64,000 nucleotides of DNA, taken from the NCBI GenBank assembly GCA_964521405.1, contig CAZFRR010000277.1, forward strand, positions 8,315 through 72,314. Reading direction: 5' to 3'. The position numbers and the translations under genes were made by a program. Of the stretch, positions 34,691 through 43,771 are shown piece by piece (the stretch's first letter is position 1; each line of letters begins with the position of its first letter). The notes below the pieces were generated by a model. It ran no database searches. It was not told the origin of the DNA and was given only the letters and a program-made list of their open reading frames with translations. The DNA is from SG8-41 sp964521405 (GTDB lineage Bacteria > Pseudomonadota > Gammaproteobacteria > Burkholderiales > SG8-41).

Positions 34691-34842
34691 TTTTTTGCCA
34701 CAGAGAACACAGAGTTCACAGAGGAAGATCAGGAACGCATGTCATTTCAAGCCTCGCCCATCGGGTGAGTGTGGCGTGCTGACTCAACCCCTTGAATCTC
34801 TCTGTGCTCTCTGTGATCTCTGTGGCTGAATTACAGTTCTTA
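34691..34842 (-). repeat. 155-bp CACAGAG element, copy 1
   Basis: CACAGAG units at 9-bp spacing open and close the element in inverted orientation. The interior includes, on the minus strand, GGGGTTGAGTCAGCACGCC and a TGACATxCGTTC word. It sits directly upstream of the SDR gene and is oriented like the copy before the SDR gene at 56677. Confidence 0.9.
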
Positions 34843-34864
34843 GGTTGAATGGCATTCCCGTCCG

Positions 34865-36004
34865 TCACGCGACCGACGTGTCGATCACGACCTCGTTGCC
34901 TTCGACGCGGAATTTGTGGGGATGCTGGTCCGAGACCCACTCCGTCCATTCGAGAATTTCCTGGAACTTGGGATCGTCCGGCCCGACGACGTAGGGCTGG
35001 GCCTGGGGATTGATGAAAGCGGGCAGGAACGAAACCCGCTCGATGCCGTTCTTGCCGATCACCGCTTTCGCGACCATGGTCTTCCTGCAGTGCGTCGGAA
35101 ACTGGTACATGCCGTGAGGCGGCAGGCATTCCTTGTCGATCGGAAACCACACGAGGTTCCAGTCGAAGGTGTTGGCATCCCGCTTGTTCGAGCCGGTGGT
35201 CATGAAATTGCCGATGCTGTAGAAACAGACTTTTCCCTTGTAGACCTCGATCGCCTTGATGGAATGGGCGTGATGGCCCAGGATCAGGTCACAGCCGGCG
35301 TCGATGGCTGCGTGCGCAACCGGCGGCTGGTAGGTGCAGATCGTCTTCGGGATATGGCGCAGGCCCCAGTGGATCGACATGATCACCACGTCTGCCTGCT
35401 GCTTCGCCTTGCGGATGTCTTCCTGCATGGCCTTCACGTCTTCCTCGTAGGGCTCGGTGAAGATCGTCGGCGGCGTGCCGGGCTGGAATTCCTCGGGGGC
35501 GTAGTAGGAATGCGCCCGCACCGGGGCAATGCCCGCCTTGGTCGCACCCGCCGCCTGCCCGTCCCGCAGCACCGAGCAATAGGCGAGAAAAGCGATCTTG
35601 ACGCCCTTCACTTCCACGATGGCCGGCTTGCGCGCCTCTTCGGCATTCCTGCCGGCGCCGATGGGATGCTTGCCCATGCCGCGGAAGAGTTCGACGGTAT
35701 CCAGCACCGCTTCCGGGCCCCAATCCATCGCGTGATTGCTGGCGAGCGAGATGATGTCCATGCCCGACGCCTGCCAGACCGCCGCCATCTCGGGGTCGAG
35801 GCGCGTCAATTGCCCGCCCGGCCCCTTGGAGAACTGCGGCTCCCACCCTCTTCTGGAATAAGTCCTTTCGCACTGACCGAATCTCAGATCCGCCTGCCGC
35901 AGCACCGGCGCTATGAGATCGGCAAACTTCCCGGTGGGCCCGGACACGGGACCGATGTCCCCGCCGGCCATCAGCGTAACTGTGCGTGAAGTGTTTTCAG
36001 ACAT
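34865..36004 (-). CDS. CapA-like (PGA synthesis) metallophosphatase-fold protein
   Basis: 379 aa, no signal peptide. The calcineurin-like CapA motifs are in order: LMAGGDIGPV (metal-binding Asp ~16), SLASNHAMDWG (~85), LAYCSVLRDG, MSIHWG (~205) and LGHHAHSIKAIEVYKGKVCFYSIGNF (~240-265). CapA family proteins act in poly-gamma-glutamate capsule synthesis, but stand-alone cytoplasmic forms occur in catabolic clusters with unknown roles. I chose ATG 36004 because AAAGG is 6 nt upstream. The neighbour is a TctC gene in the same direction, so a hydrolase acting on the imported compound is possible. Confidence 0.85.
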   Translation of the reverse strand: MSENTSRTVTLMAGGDIGPVSGPTGKFADLIAPVLRQADLRFGQCERTYSRRGWEPQFSKGPGGQLTRLDPEMAAVWQASGMDIISLASNHAMDWGPEAVLDTVELFRGMGKHPIGAGRNAEEARKPAIVEVKGVKIAFLAYCSVLRDGQAAGATKAGIAPVRAHSYYAPEEFQPGTPPTIFTEPYEEDVKAMQEDIRKAKQQADVVIMSIHWGLRHIPKTICTYQPPVAHAAIDAGCDLILGHHAHSIKAIEVYKGKVCFYSIGNFMTTGSNKRDANTFDWNLVWFPIDKECLPPHGMYQFPTHCRKTMVAKAVIGKNGIERVSFLPAFINPQAQPYVVGPDDPKFQEILEWTEWVSDQHPHKFRVEGNEVVIDTSVA

Positions 36005-36047
36005 TTCCATCCTTTATAGAAAAGATTCCGCCCAACTCCGATCGTCC

Positions 36048-36998
36048 CTATTTCGAGCCGATGCCGACGCCGGCGGCTTTCAGCACCTTGCCGATGCTGG
36101 CCATCTCCGCCTTCATGGTGGCGGTAAATTCTTCCGGGGTACTGGCGGAAGTCTCGATCCCGCCTCGCAAAAACATCTCTTTCGCTTCCGCCGACTCAAG
36201 ATAGCGCCTGACTTCCCGGTTCAATCGGGAAACGATCGCCTGCGGCGTGCCCGCCGGGGCAAACAATCCGTGCATCGCTTCCGATACGTAGCCGGGAATG
36301 CCGGATGCCGCGATCGTCGGCACGCCCGGGGCAAGGGCCGAAGGCCCGGTACTGCCGACCGCCAGCGCCCGCAGGCGCCCCGACTTGATGTGCGAGGCCA
36401 CCCCGCCGGCGGAGGGAAACATCACCTGGACTTCGCCGCTCATGACCGCGGTCATGGCCGGTCCGCTGCCCTTGTAGGGCACGCGCACGATGTTGACGCC
36501 GGCCATGTGGTTGAACAGGACCGCGCCAAGATGGTTCGAACCACCGGGCGCGCCGGAACCGTAATTCAACTGGCCTGGTTTGGCCTTCGCGAGAGCGATG
36601 AGGTCCTTGACGGACTTCACCGGCATCGAGGGATGCACCACCAGGATCACCGGCGCCTTATCGATGATCGAAATCGGCGAAAAATCGTTGATGGGATCGT
36701 AGTTCGTCGGCTCCACCAGCGGCCCGATCCAGTGGGGACTCCCACTGACCAGCAGGGTGTAGCCATCGGGCGGCGCCTTGGCCACGATTTCCCCGATGAG
36801 CACGGTCGGCCGATTGTCCACGATCACCTGCTGGCCCAGTGCCGGCGAAATTCCCTGCGCGACCAGGCGCGCCGGGAAATCGTTGCCACCCCCGACGGGA
36901 GAGGTGATGACGCGAATCGCCCGGCCAGGGTAACCCTGGCCCAACGCCGCGCTGCTCACCATGAGCACCGCGATTGTCGCCACAACGGTTCTCTTCAT
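36048..36998 (-). CDS. Bug/TctC binding protein, shortened-loop subfamily
   Basis: 316 aa. Signal peptide to ~residue 20 (SSAALG before QGYPGRA). IRVITSPVGGGNDFPAR, VDNRPTVLIGEIVAKAPPDGYT, GSPHWIGP and RVPYKGSGPAMTAVMSG. It shares the short loop with the 27385 and 28402 proteins. GGAGGGG precedes the ATG. It lies 43 nt before the CapA-like gene and 31 nt after another TctC gene, giving an operon SDR > TctC > TctC > CapA-like. Confidence 0.93.
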   Translation of the reverse strand: MKRTVVATIAVLMVSSAALGQGYPGRAIRVITSPVGGGNDFPARLVAQGISPALGQQVIVDNRPTVLIGEIVAKAPPDGYTLLVSGSPHWIGPLVEPTNYDPINDFSPISIIDKAPVILVVHPSMPVKSVKDLIALAKAKPGQLNYGSGAPGGSNHLGAVLFNHMAGVNIVRVPYKGSGPAMTAVMSGEVQVMFPSAGGVASHIKSGRLRALAVGSTGPSALAPGVPTIAASGIPGYVSEAMHGLFAPAGTPQAIVSRLNREVRRYLESAEAKEMFLRGGIETSASTPEEFTATMKAEMASIGKVLKAAGVGIGSK

Positions 36999-37029
36999 AT
37001 GCCCCTCCGTCTTATCGGCCCGCGGCCAT

Positions 37030-38049
37030 TTACGGGTTTTGAGAGCCGGGTTTACCGGACAGGACTTCCCGGACCACCTTGCCCCACAGCGCGTTTTCCG
37101 CCGTCACGAACGCGGCAAACTCCTGCCGCGAGCTGCTTGCGGCCACTTCGGCCCCCTGCTCCGAAATCTTTTGCCGCACATCGGGCGCGCTCAGCACCTT
37201 GCCCGTCACATCGGCATAGAGTTGATTGACGATGGGCCCGGGGGTCCTGGCCGGATAAAAAAGACCGAACCACGGGCTCACGTTGAAGCCCGGCAGCAGC
37301 GTCTCCGCCATCGTGGGCACCTCCGGCAGGACCGGGCTGCGGCTCGTGCTGGCCATGGCAATCGCGCGCAACTTGCCTGATTTCACGTGCGGCAACAAGG
37401 CGACCATGCCGCCGATGGCCGCCTGGACGTGGCCGCCGAGCAACTCGGTGATCGCAGGCCCCATCCCCTTGTATGGAACGTGGACGAGATCGATGCCAGC
37501 CGCGCGCTTGAAGAGTTCGAACGCCAGGTGCTGGGACGTCCCGGTTCCGGACGAACCGTAGCTGTACTTTCCGGGGGAAGCCTTGGCCAGCGCCACAAAT
37601 TCCTTCAACGTTACGGCCGGCACACCGGGGTGAACCGCCAGCAACTGCGGTGAAAACGCGATACGCGTGACCGGCGTGAAGTCCTTGATCGGGTCAAACG
37701 GCAAGTCCCGGTATACCGCGGGGTTGATGGCATGCGTCGTTTGCAGGCCGAACAACAGCGTGTAGCCGTCGGCCGGCGCCTTGGCGACCAGCTCGGTGCC
37801 GATGGAACCTCCCGCGCCGCCGCGGTTGTCGATCACCACCTGCCTTTTCCAGATCTCGGCGAGCTTCTGCGCCACTACCCGCGCCACGATATCGGTGGTG
37901 CCCCCGGGGGCGAAAGGAACCACCAGGCGCACCGGCTTCACCGGATACTCGGCAGCCGCGCAGGTGGAAAACAGCAGCACGAGCGCGGCCCCGGCTCCTG
38001 CAATCGACCGCCAACGGCCACGCAAATAAACGGGAAATGAACTTTTCAA
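37030..38049 (-). CDS. Bug/TctC-family periplasmic solute-binding protein (TTG start)
   Basis: 339 aa from a TTG at 38049; no ATG precedes the signal peptide. GGAG lies 9 nt upstream. Signal segment SIAGAGAALVLLFSTCAAA ends before EYPVKP. Motifs: VRLVVPFAPGGTTDIVAR, VVIDNRGGAGGSIGTE, ADGYT and LVHVPYKGMGPAITELLGG. A TTG start with a hairpin 39 nt before it suggests low expression relative to its neighbours. Confidence 0.88.
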   Translation of the reverse strand: MKSSFPVYLRGRWRSIAGAGAALVLLFSTCAAAEYPVKPVRLVVPFAPGGTTDIVARVVAQKLAEIWKRQVVIDNRGGAGGSIGTELVAKAPADGYTLLFGLQTTHAINPAVYRDLPFDPIKDFTPVTRIAFSPQLLAVHPGVPAVTLKEFVALAKASPGKYSYGSSGTGTSQHLAFELFKRAAGIDLVHVPYKGMGPAITELLGGHVQAAIGGMVALLPHVKSGKLRAIAMASTSRSPVLPEVPTMAETLLPGFNVSPWFGLFYPARTPGPIVNQLYADVTGKVLSAPDVRQKISEQGAEVAASSSRQEFAAFVTAENALWGKVVREVLSGKPGSQNP

Positions 38050-38087
38050 TGCCCTTGACTCCTGACCTGCTACAGTCGGTATGCATC

Positions 38088-38122
38088 AGGAGTTTGTCGG
38101 AGCCGGTTCCGACAAACTCCTA
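38088..38122. repeat. TAGGAGTTTGTCGGA hairpin on the SDR stop codon, copy 1
   Basis: A 14-bp perfect stem (AGGAGTTTGTCGGA) with a six-base loop. On the minus strand the TAG stop of the SDR gene is the first three bases of the element. No T tract follows. Confidence 0.8.
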
Positions 38123-38908
38123 GGGCATGGCAAATCCGCCGTTCACGCTCACGACCTGCCCGGTGATCCACGACGCCTTGTCGCTCGCCAGAAACGCGAT
38201 CGTCGCGGCGATGTCGTCGGGCTCTCCGAGGCGGCCGGCTGGGTACATCCTCAATACGTTCTGCATGCGGCGTTGGTATTTTTCCTCGCCCATATCGGTG
38301 CGCATGCGCGCCTCCCGTTCCTGGCGCAATTCGGTGTTCGTAGCCCCTGGCGAGACGACATTCAGCGTGACGCCGGACTTGCCCACTTCCTGCGCCACGG
38401 ATTTAACGAGCGCGACCACGCCGCCCTTGGCCGCGGCGTAATACGACAGCCGGGCCTGGCCGAGCCTGGCCGCGTCCGACGCGAGGCATACCACGCGCCC
38501 ATAGCGCCTCGCCACCATGTCGGGCAGCACCTGGTGCAGGCACAGCATCGGGCCGTGCAGGCACACGTCGATCATGCGCCGCCAGTCAGCCGGTTTCGAT
38601 TCGAGAAAAAGCTTGTCGTCGAGTATGGCCGCGCTGCTGACGAAAATGTCGATGGGGCCCAGTTTTCCCGCGGCCTGGGTAATCATCGTGCCGACATCGC
38701 TTTCGGAGGTCACATCCGCGCGCAGCCCGATCGCCTGCGCCCCGGTTTCACCGGAGAGCTTCCTCGCCGCCTGCTCCACCATCACGCCGTTGATATCGAC
38801 CAGCGCCACCTTCGCGCCGCCTTCGGCAAACAGTTTCGCCGCCGCGTAGCCGATGCCCCGCGCGCCGCCCGTGATCAGCGCCGTCCTGCCGTCAAAACGC
38901 AGATTCAT
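38120..38908 (-). CDS. Classical SDR oxidoreductase
   Basis: 262 aa. All hallmarks are present: TGGARGIG for NAD(P), SSAA for the NNAG position, Ser in CLASDAARLG, and SYYAAAKGG (YxxxK). An Asp after beta-2 (ALVDINGV) favours NAD over NADP. It probably oxidises a hydroxy acid or alcohol. Its start at 38908 faces the TcuA-like gene across operator D. It is the only SDR of five in the window with a fully canonical active site. Confidence 0.9.
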   Translation of the reverse strand: MNLRFDGRTALITGGARGIGYAAAKLFAEGGAKVALVDINGVMVEQAARKLSGETGAQAIGLRADVTSESDVGTMITQAAGKLGPIDIFVSSAAILDDKLFLESKPADWRRMIDVCLHGPMLCLHQVLPDMVARRYGRVVCLASDAARLGQARLSYYAAAKGGVVALVKSVAQEVGKSGVTLNVVSPGATNTELRQEREARMRTDMGEEKYQRRMQNVLRMYPAGRLGEPDDIAATIAFLASDKASWITGQVVSVNGGFAMP

Positions 38909-39010
38909 CCTCGCCCGCTCCCCGCCGGAAGTGAAAATCCGAAGACTGCAAAATGAAACCAACCGCCTGTTTTCCGGCCATCATACCCTCAGGCCCGCGC
39001 CTGCCGCTGC

Positions 39011-39070
39011 TGTTCTACTGGATGGAACCGGGTCCGATGATTGACGGGAGGGCGCCATATTACGTAGAGT
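39011..39070 (+). promoter_or_regulatory. Operator D plus promoter of the 39139 gene
   Basis: TGTTCTA-CTGGA-TGGAACC (39011-39029), 11-bp linker, TTGACG (39041-39046), 18 bp, TAGAGT (39065-39070). It matches operator E in half-sites, linker length, linker bases and -10 sequence. Confidence 0.65.
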
Positions 39071-39138
39071 GCCGCCTGTCGGAAGCCGGCGCCGATCGTC
39101 CAGCGCCCCTCCCCACCCGGAGCGGTCCCTTTTCCACC

Positions 39139-40629
39139 GTGAGCAGCCTGAAATATGACGTGTTGGTCGTAGGCGGCGGCAATGCCGCGCTCTCTGCCGC
39201 GCTCTCCGCGGCCGAGCATGGCGCGCGGGTTGCCGTGCTCGAACGGGCGCCCGAGGAGGAACGCGGGGGCAACAGCGCGTTTACCGCCGGCACGATGCGC
39301 GCGGTGTATTCGGGACTGGAGGACATCCGGCGGCTCGTTCCCGACCTGAGCGACGCGGAGATCGCCGAAACCGACTTCTCCAGCTATAGCACCGAGCAGT
39401 TCTTCGACGACATGGCGCGCGTCACGCGTTACCGCACCAACCCGGACCTGTGCGAAGTGCTGGTCAAGGGCAGCAACGACGCGCTGCACTGGCTGCGCGC
39501 CCAGGGCGTGCGTTTCATTCCCGTCTATGCCGCGCAGTCGTTCAAGGTCGACGGCAAGCGCAAGTTCTGGGGCGGCGTGACGGTCGGCGCGGTGGGCGGC
39601 GGCATCGGGCTGGTCGATTTTCTGTACGCCGCCGCTAAGCGCGCCGGGATCGATGTTTACTACGAGGCCGAAGCGCGCCAGCTGTTGCAGGCGGATCGCA
39701 TCGTGCACGGTGTCCAGGTGGATATCGCCGGGAAGCGGACGAACCTGCAGGCGGGCGCGGTGATCATGGCCTGCGGCGGCTTCCAGGCAAACGCCGAGTG
39801 GCGCACGCGCTACCTCGGCCCCGGCTGGGACATGGCCAAGGTGCGCGGCACGCGCTACAACACCGGCGGCGGCATCCGCATGGCGCTGGAAGCGGGCGCC
39901 CAGCCCTACGGCAACTGGTCGGGCTGCCACGCCACGGAATGGGACATGAACGCGCCGGATTTCGGCGACCGCGCCGTCGGCGACCGTTTTCAGAAACACA
40001 GCTACCCCTTCTGCGTGATGGTGAACAACGAAGGCCGCCGCTTCGTCGACGAGGGCGCGGATTTTCGCAATTACACCTACGCCAAGTACGGGCGCATCAT
40101 TCTCGAGCAGCCCGGGCAGGTGGCCTGGCAGATCTGGGATTCGAAGGTGCTCCACCTGCAGCGCGAGGAATACCACATCAAGCGGGCGACGAAAGTGCGC
40201 GCCGATACGCTGGAAGCGCTGGTGGCGAAGATGGAAGGCGTCGATCCCGCGCAGTTTCTGCAAACCATTCGCGAGTACAATGCTGCGGTGAAGCAATCGG
40301 TCCCCTTCAACCCGAACGTCCTCGACGGCCGCGGCACGGCAGGACTCGCCATTCCAAAATCGAACTGGGCGAACACGATCGAGGCCGGCCCGTTCGAAGC
40401 CTACGGTGTCACCTGCGGCATCACATTCACCTTCGGCGGCGTCAAGATCAACACCGAAGCCCAGGTCCTCGACATGGCCGACCGCCCGCTATCCGGCCTT
40501 TACGCGGCGGGCGAAATGGCGGCGGGCGTGTTCTACTTCAATTATCCCGGCAGCAGCGGCCTCACCAACGGCACCGTGTTCGGGCGCATCGCCGGGCGGA
40601 ACGCGGCGAAATTCTCAAAACATCACTGA
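39139..40629 (+). CDS. FAD-dependent dehydrogenase, TcuA-like
   Basis: 496 aa from a GTG that aligns with the start of the 29352 paralogue; the longer frame would run across operator D and its promoter. FAD-binding DVLVVGGGNAALSAALSAAE at the start, VLERAPEEERGGNSAF, and C-terminal GLYAAGEMAAGVFYFNYPGS. It shares long identical blocks with the 29352 protein (for example FQANAEWR and RYLGPGW), so the two arose by duplication. It probably oxidises a saturated polycarboxylate to its enoate. The PrpD-like gene at 40693 follows in the same direction. Confidence 0.88.
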   Translation: MSSLKYDVLVVGGGNAALSAALSAAEHGARVAVLERAPEEERGGNSAFTAGTMRAVYSGLEDIRRLVPDLSDAEIAETDFSSYSTEQFFDDMARVTRYRTNPDLCEVLVKGSNDALHWLRAQGVRFIPVYAAQSFKVDGKRKFWGGVTVGAVGGGIGLVDFLYAAAKRAGIDVYYEAEARQLLQADRIVHGVQVDIAGKRTNLQAGAVIMACGGFQANAEWRTRYLGPGWDMAKVRGTRYNTGGGIRMALEAGAQPYGNWSGCHATEWDMNAPDFGDRAVGDRFQKHSYPFCVMVNNEGRRFVDEGADFRNYTYAKYGRIILEQPGQVAWQIWDSKVLHLQREEYHIKRATKVRADTLEALVAKMEGVDPAQFLQTIREYNAAVKQSVPFNPNVLDGRGTAGLAIPKSNWANTIEAGPFEAYGVTCGITFTFGGVKINTEAQVLDMADRPLSGLYAAGEMAAGVFYFNYPGSSGLTNGTVFGRIAGRNAAKFSKHH

Positions 40630-40692
40630 TTTTTTTTCATCCGCATACCGCACATTTCCAGGAACTCACCCGCTATCCCAGGAGAACAGAGC

Positions 40693-42120
40693 ATGGCACA
40701 GACCGCTACCGCTGAAAAACACGACGGCCACCAGACCCAACAGGCCGACGCCCGCTACACGCGCAGAATCGCGCAATTCGTCTCAGGCCTCACCTACGAG
40801 AAGATCCCGGCCGAGGTGCGCACCCGCATCAAGCTGCTGATCCTGGACTCGCTCGGCTGCGGGATCTACGGCGCGATCAAGTCGCACAGCCAGCTCGCGA
40901 CGAAAGCCATCGTATCGGTCGACGACAGCAAGAATTGCGGCCTGTGGGGCACGAACCAGCGCGTCTCCGCCCCGCACGCGGCGCTGCTGAACGGAACCTA
41001 CGTCCAGGGCTTCGAGCTCGACGACATCCACCGCAAGGGCGCGATGCACATCGGCTCGACCACGCTGCCCGCCATCGTCGCGCTGACCGAAGCGCGCGGC
41101 GGCATCTCGGGCAAGCGCTTCATGACCGCGGCCGTCGCCGGCTACGAGATCGGGCCCCGCGTCGGCATGTGCATGGGGCCGAATCACCTGGGACAGGGCT
41201 GGCACTCGGGCGCCACGGTAGGCGCCTTTGCGGGCGCCGCGTCCGCGGCCTCTCTCCTCGGGTTGAACGAGGAGAGCACGGTCGACGCGCTCGGCATCGC
41301 CGGGACGCTTGCCGGCGGCATCATGGCCGTCCAGTACGGCGCGATGGTGAAGCGCATGAACCACGGCCGCTCCGCGCAGAACGGCTTGTACGCGGGCCTC
41401 CTCGCCAGCACCGGCTACACCGGGATCAAGAACGTGTTCGAGAGCGAGTACGGCGGTTTCTGCACCACGTTCTCGCGCCAGCGCGAATGGATCAAGTGGG
41501 AGGAGCTCACCAAGGGGCTGGGCGAGAACTGGGAAACGATGATGGACTCGCTGAAGTTCTACTCCGCCGCCGCGAGCAATCATTCCACGCTCGATGCGAT
41601 CCGCCTGATGCGCGACCGCCGCCCGTTCACCGCCGACGAGGTCGAGCGCATCGTGGTCCACGGCTCGCAGGTCACCAAGGACCATGTGTTCTGGAAATAC
41701 GAGCCGTCGGGCTCCACCAACATGCAGTTCTGCATGCCCTACGTCGTCGCCACGCTGCTGCTCGAGAATGATTTCTTCGTCGATCAGTGCGATGAATCCA
41801 AGATGGCCGATCCCGAACGCATCAAGCACTCGCGCAAGGTCGAGTTCATCGCCGAGCCGGAAATCACCAAGCTGGGCAATCGCTATCACGTGCGGGTCGA
41901 ATTGTTCCTGAAGGACGGCACCCGCATGGAGGAAACGGTGGAGGCGCAGCGCGGCAGCGAGTCGCGTTTTGCTTCCCAGGCCGACATCGTCGGCAAGTTC
42001 GAGAAGCTCGCGAAGCACGTCTTCCCGGCGAAGCAGGTCGAGCAGATACGCGACGCGGTGCTCGGGCTCGACCAGTTGGACGACGCGGCCAGGCTGGCAA
42101 AGCTGCTGCTCAAGGCCTAG
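40693..42120 (+). CDS. MmgE/PrpD-family protein
   Basis: 475 aa. ILDSLGCGIYGAIK, GFELDDIHRKGAMHIGSTTLPA (Asp-Asp and His, with Ile replacing the usual Pro), WHSGATVGAFAGAA, and MNHGRSAQNGLYAGLLA. C-terminal LKDGTRMEETVEAQRGSE. It follows the TcuA-like gene by 63 nt, so oxidation and a PrpD-type step may act in series. The TAG stop lies at the start of a hairpin. Confidence 0.9.
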   Translation: MAQTATAEKHDGHQTQQADARYTRRIAQFVSGLTYEKIPAEVRTRIKLLILDSLGCGIYGAIKSHSQLATKAIVSVDDSKNCGLWGTNQRVSAPHAALLNGTYVQGFELDDIHRKGAMHIGSTTLPAIVALTEARGGISGKRFMTAAVAGYEIGPRVGMCMGPNHLGQGWHSGATVGAFAGAASAASLLGLNEESTVDALGIAGTLAGGIMAVQYGAMVKRMNHGRSAQNGLYAGLLASTGYTGIKNVFESEYGGFCTTFSRQREWIKWEELTKGLGENWETMMDSLKFYSAAASNHSTLDAIRLMRDRRPFTADEVERIVVHGSQVTKDHVFWKYEPSGSTNMQFCMPYVVATLLLENDFFVDQCDESKMADPERIKHSRKVEFIAEPEITKLGNRYHVRVELFLKDGTRMEETVEAQRGSESRFASQADIVGKFEKLAKHVFPAKQVEQIRDAVLGLDQLDDAARLAKLLLKA

Positions 42121-42152
42121 GAGTTTGTCGGACTTCCGTCCGACAAACTCCT
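42118..42152. repeat. TAGGAGTTTGTCGGA hairpin on the PrpD stop codon, copy 2
   Basis: A 15-bp perfect stem around TTCC; TAG is the stop codon of the 40693 gene. The first 15 bases are identical to copy 1 at 38088-38122 (read on the minus strand). Confidence 0.85.
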
Positions 42153-42156
42153 GAAG

Positions 42157-43563
42157 CTAGGCGTGAATACCCGAGCGCAGCGCCTCGGATAACGGCCGCA
42201 CCGAGGGCAAGGTGTCGAGCCGTTCGACCACCGACAGCACTTTGGCGATGGATTCCTTGCTGTTCGTGACCTCGGCCAGGATGCGGAACTTGTCTTTCAC
42301 TTCCTCCTCGCTGCACGGGTCGGCCGGCGTGCCGTGCGCGTCCAGGAGCCGGGTGTCGAACTTGCGGCCGTCCTTCAGGTGCACTTCCGCGCGGGTGCCG
42401 TAACGGGGATAGATCGCTTCCATCTCGGAGTCGGCGAAGAGCTCGACGCGGCGGGCGAGATCGCAGACCACCGCATCGTTCAGCGCGTCCCCGGTGTAGT
42501 GGCGGGGATCCCGGGGATCGCGCGTCAGCGCAACTGCGGCGGTGAACGGAATGCTGTACTGCGCCGCCATCGTCTCCTTCGGAGCCACTTCGCCGTTCAA
42601 CGCGATGGCGCGCTTGTTGGTGCCGACGCGCACGCTCTTGATCGCGCCCGGCTCGAACCGGTTGTCGACGGCCAGCGCGCGCAGCGCCTGCGCGGTGGTG
42701 TGTATGACGCCGCAGCAGGGATAGACCTTGGTCCAGACGCAACCCACTGCGAAGTTCTCACCCAGCGCCCGGTCGAGCTCTTCGGGCTTCGCCTTGTCGC
42801 CGCCGAACACTTCCAGCAGCCCGAACTTGCCGTCGAGCGCGGCGAGCGGCGCCGTGAAGCCGTTGCGCGCGAGCGCGCAGGCGAGGACGCCGGACTCGGC
42901 CCCGCGCCCCGCGTGCATGCGCTTCACCATGCCGCCGCTGCCCTGCGTGAAGCTCTTGATGCCGCTCGCACTCGAGCAGGCGATACCGATTGCGCGCATG
43001 ACCTGGTCAAACGTCAGTCCCTGCACCACGCCGCTCGCGACCGCGGCGCCGATCGGCCCGGCGACCCCGGTGATGTGGAAGCCCCACCCCGCTTCGCCGA
43101 TGGCGCGGCCCACCCGGGTCATGGCTTCGTAGCCGGCGATGAGGCCCAGCAGCAGCCTTGCGCCGGAAACGTTGTGCTGCTCCGCCGTGGCCAGTGCGGC
43201 GGGGATCACCACCGCGCCCGGATGCACGTGCGCGCCCGGAGAAATGTCGTCCAACTCGATGCCGTGAGTTGCCGTGCCGTTGACCAGCGCTGCCCGCGCT
43301 GGCGCGACCGGCTCACGGTTACCGTAGATCGTCGCCTGTCCCCGCGACTGCTCCTCGTACACCACCTGCGCGGAAATTTTTCCCCACGGCATCACGGCGC
43401 CGTAGAGACCGCTGCCCAGGCCGTCGAGGAGGCGAGTGCGGGTCTCCCGTATCAGGTCGGCCGGCAGGTTCTCGAGCTTGAGTGAAAGCAGGAACTCGAC
43501 CATGCGGGCGGAGCGGGCCCCTGACGCGCGGGAAGGTGCGGCAATCGTTGACAGATCGTTCAT
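42157..43563 (-). CDS. MmgE/PrpD-family protein
   Basis: 468 aa from ATG 43563, with AGGAGG 5 nt before it. RLLDGLGSGLYGAVMPW, GIELDDISPGAHVHPGAVVIPAAL (Asp-Asp and His-Pro), FHITGVAGPIGAAVA, MHAGRGAESGVLACALA, YPCCGVIHTTAQAL, and HLKDGRKFDTRLLDAHG. It has the complete pocket pattern and resembles the 45739 protein most. It converges on the 40693 gene and is divergent from a TctC gene across operator C. Confidence 0.9.
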   Translation of the reverse strand: MNDLSTIAAPSRASGARSARMVEFLLSLKLENLPADLIRETRTRLLDGLGSGLYGAVMPWGKISAQVVYEEQSRGQATIYGNREPVAPARAALVNGTATHGIELDDISPGAHVHPGAVVIPAALATAEQHNVSGARLLLGLIAGYEAMTRVGRAIGEAGWGFHITGVAGPIGAAVASGVVQGLTFDQVMRAIGIACSSASGIKSFTQGSGGMVKRMHAGRGAESGVLACALARNGFTAPLAALDGKFGLLEVFGGDKAKPEELDRALGENFAVGCVWTKVYPCCGVIHTTAQALRALAVDNRFEPGAIKSVRVGTNKRAIALNGEVAPKETMAAQYSIPFTAAVALTRDPRDPRHYTGDALNDAVVCDLARRVELFADSEMEAIYPRYGTRAEVHLKDGRKFDTRLLDAHGTPADPCSEEEVKDKFRILAEVTNSKESIAKVLSVVERLDTLPSVRPLSEALRSGIHA

Positions 43564-43639
43564 GTGGCCTCCTCTTGCACTGCGCGTTGGCGGGCGTTCG
43601 GTCGAGGCATGATAGCACCGCGGATTTGCCGTCACTCCA

Positions 43640-43712
43640 GGTTCCATTCAGCGAAACCCGGCCTGTTGCCCGAAACCCCGCATTGACAACGAAGTTCGCC
43701 GCAGAGTAAAAA
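43640..43712 (+). promoter_or_regulatory. Operator C plus promoter of the 43772 gene
   Basis: GGTTCCA-TTCAG-CGAAACC (43640-43658), then after 12 bp a third half-site CGAAACC, then TTGACA (43683-43688), 18 bp, TAAAAA (43707-43712). The arrangement matches operator A. Confidence 0.65.
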
Positions 43713-43771
43713 GTCCGGGCGGCGCGATGGCATGAATCCTCACGAGATCTTCCGCCGCCACCCGCTAACCC

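Noticed and set aside
37030..38049. A frameshift in the TctC gene because no ATG start is present
   Set aside because: A TTG with GGAG upstream opens a full signal peptide and the frame is intact.
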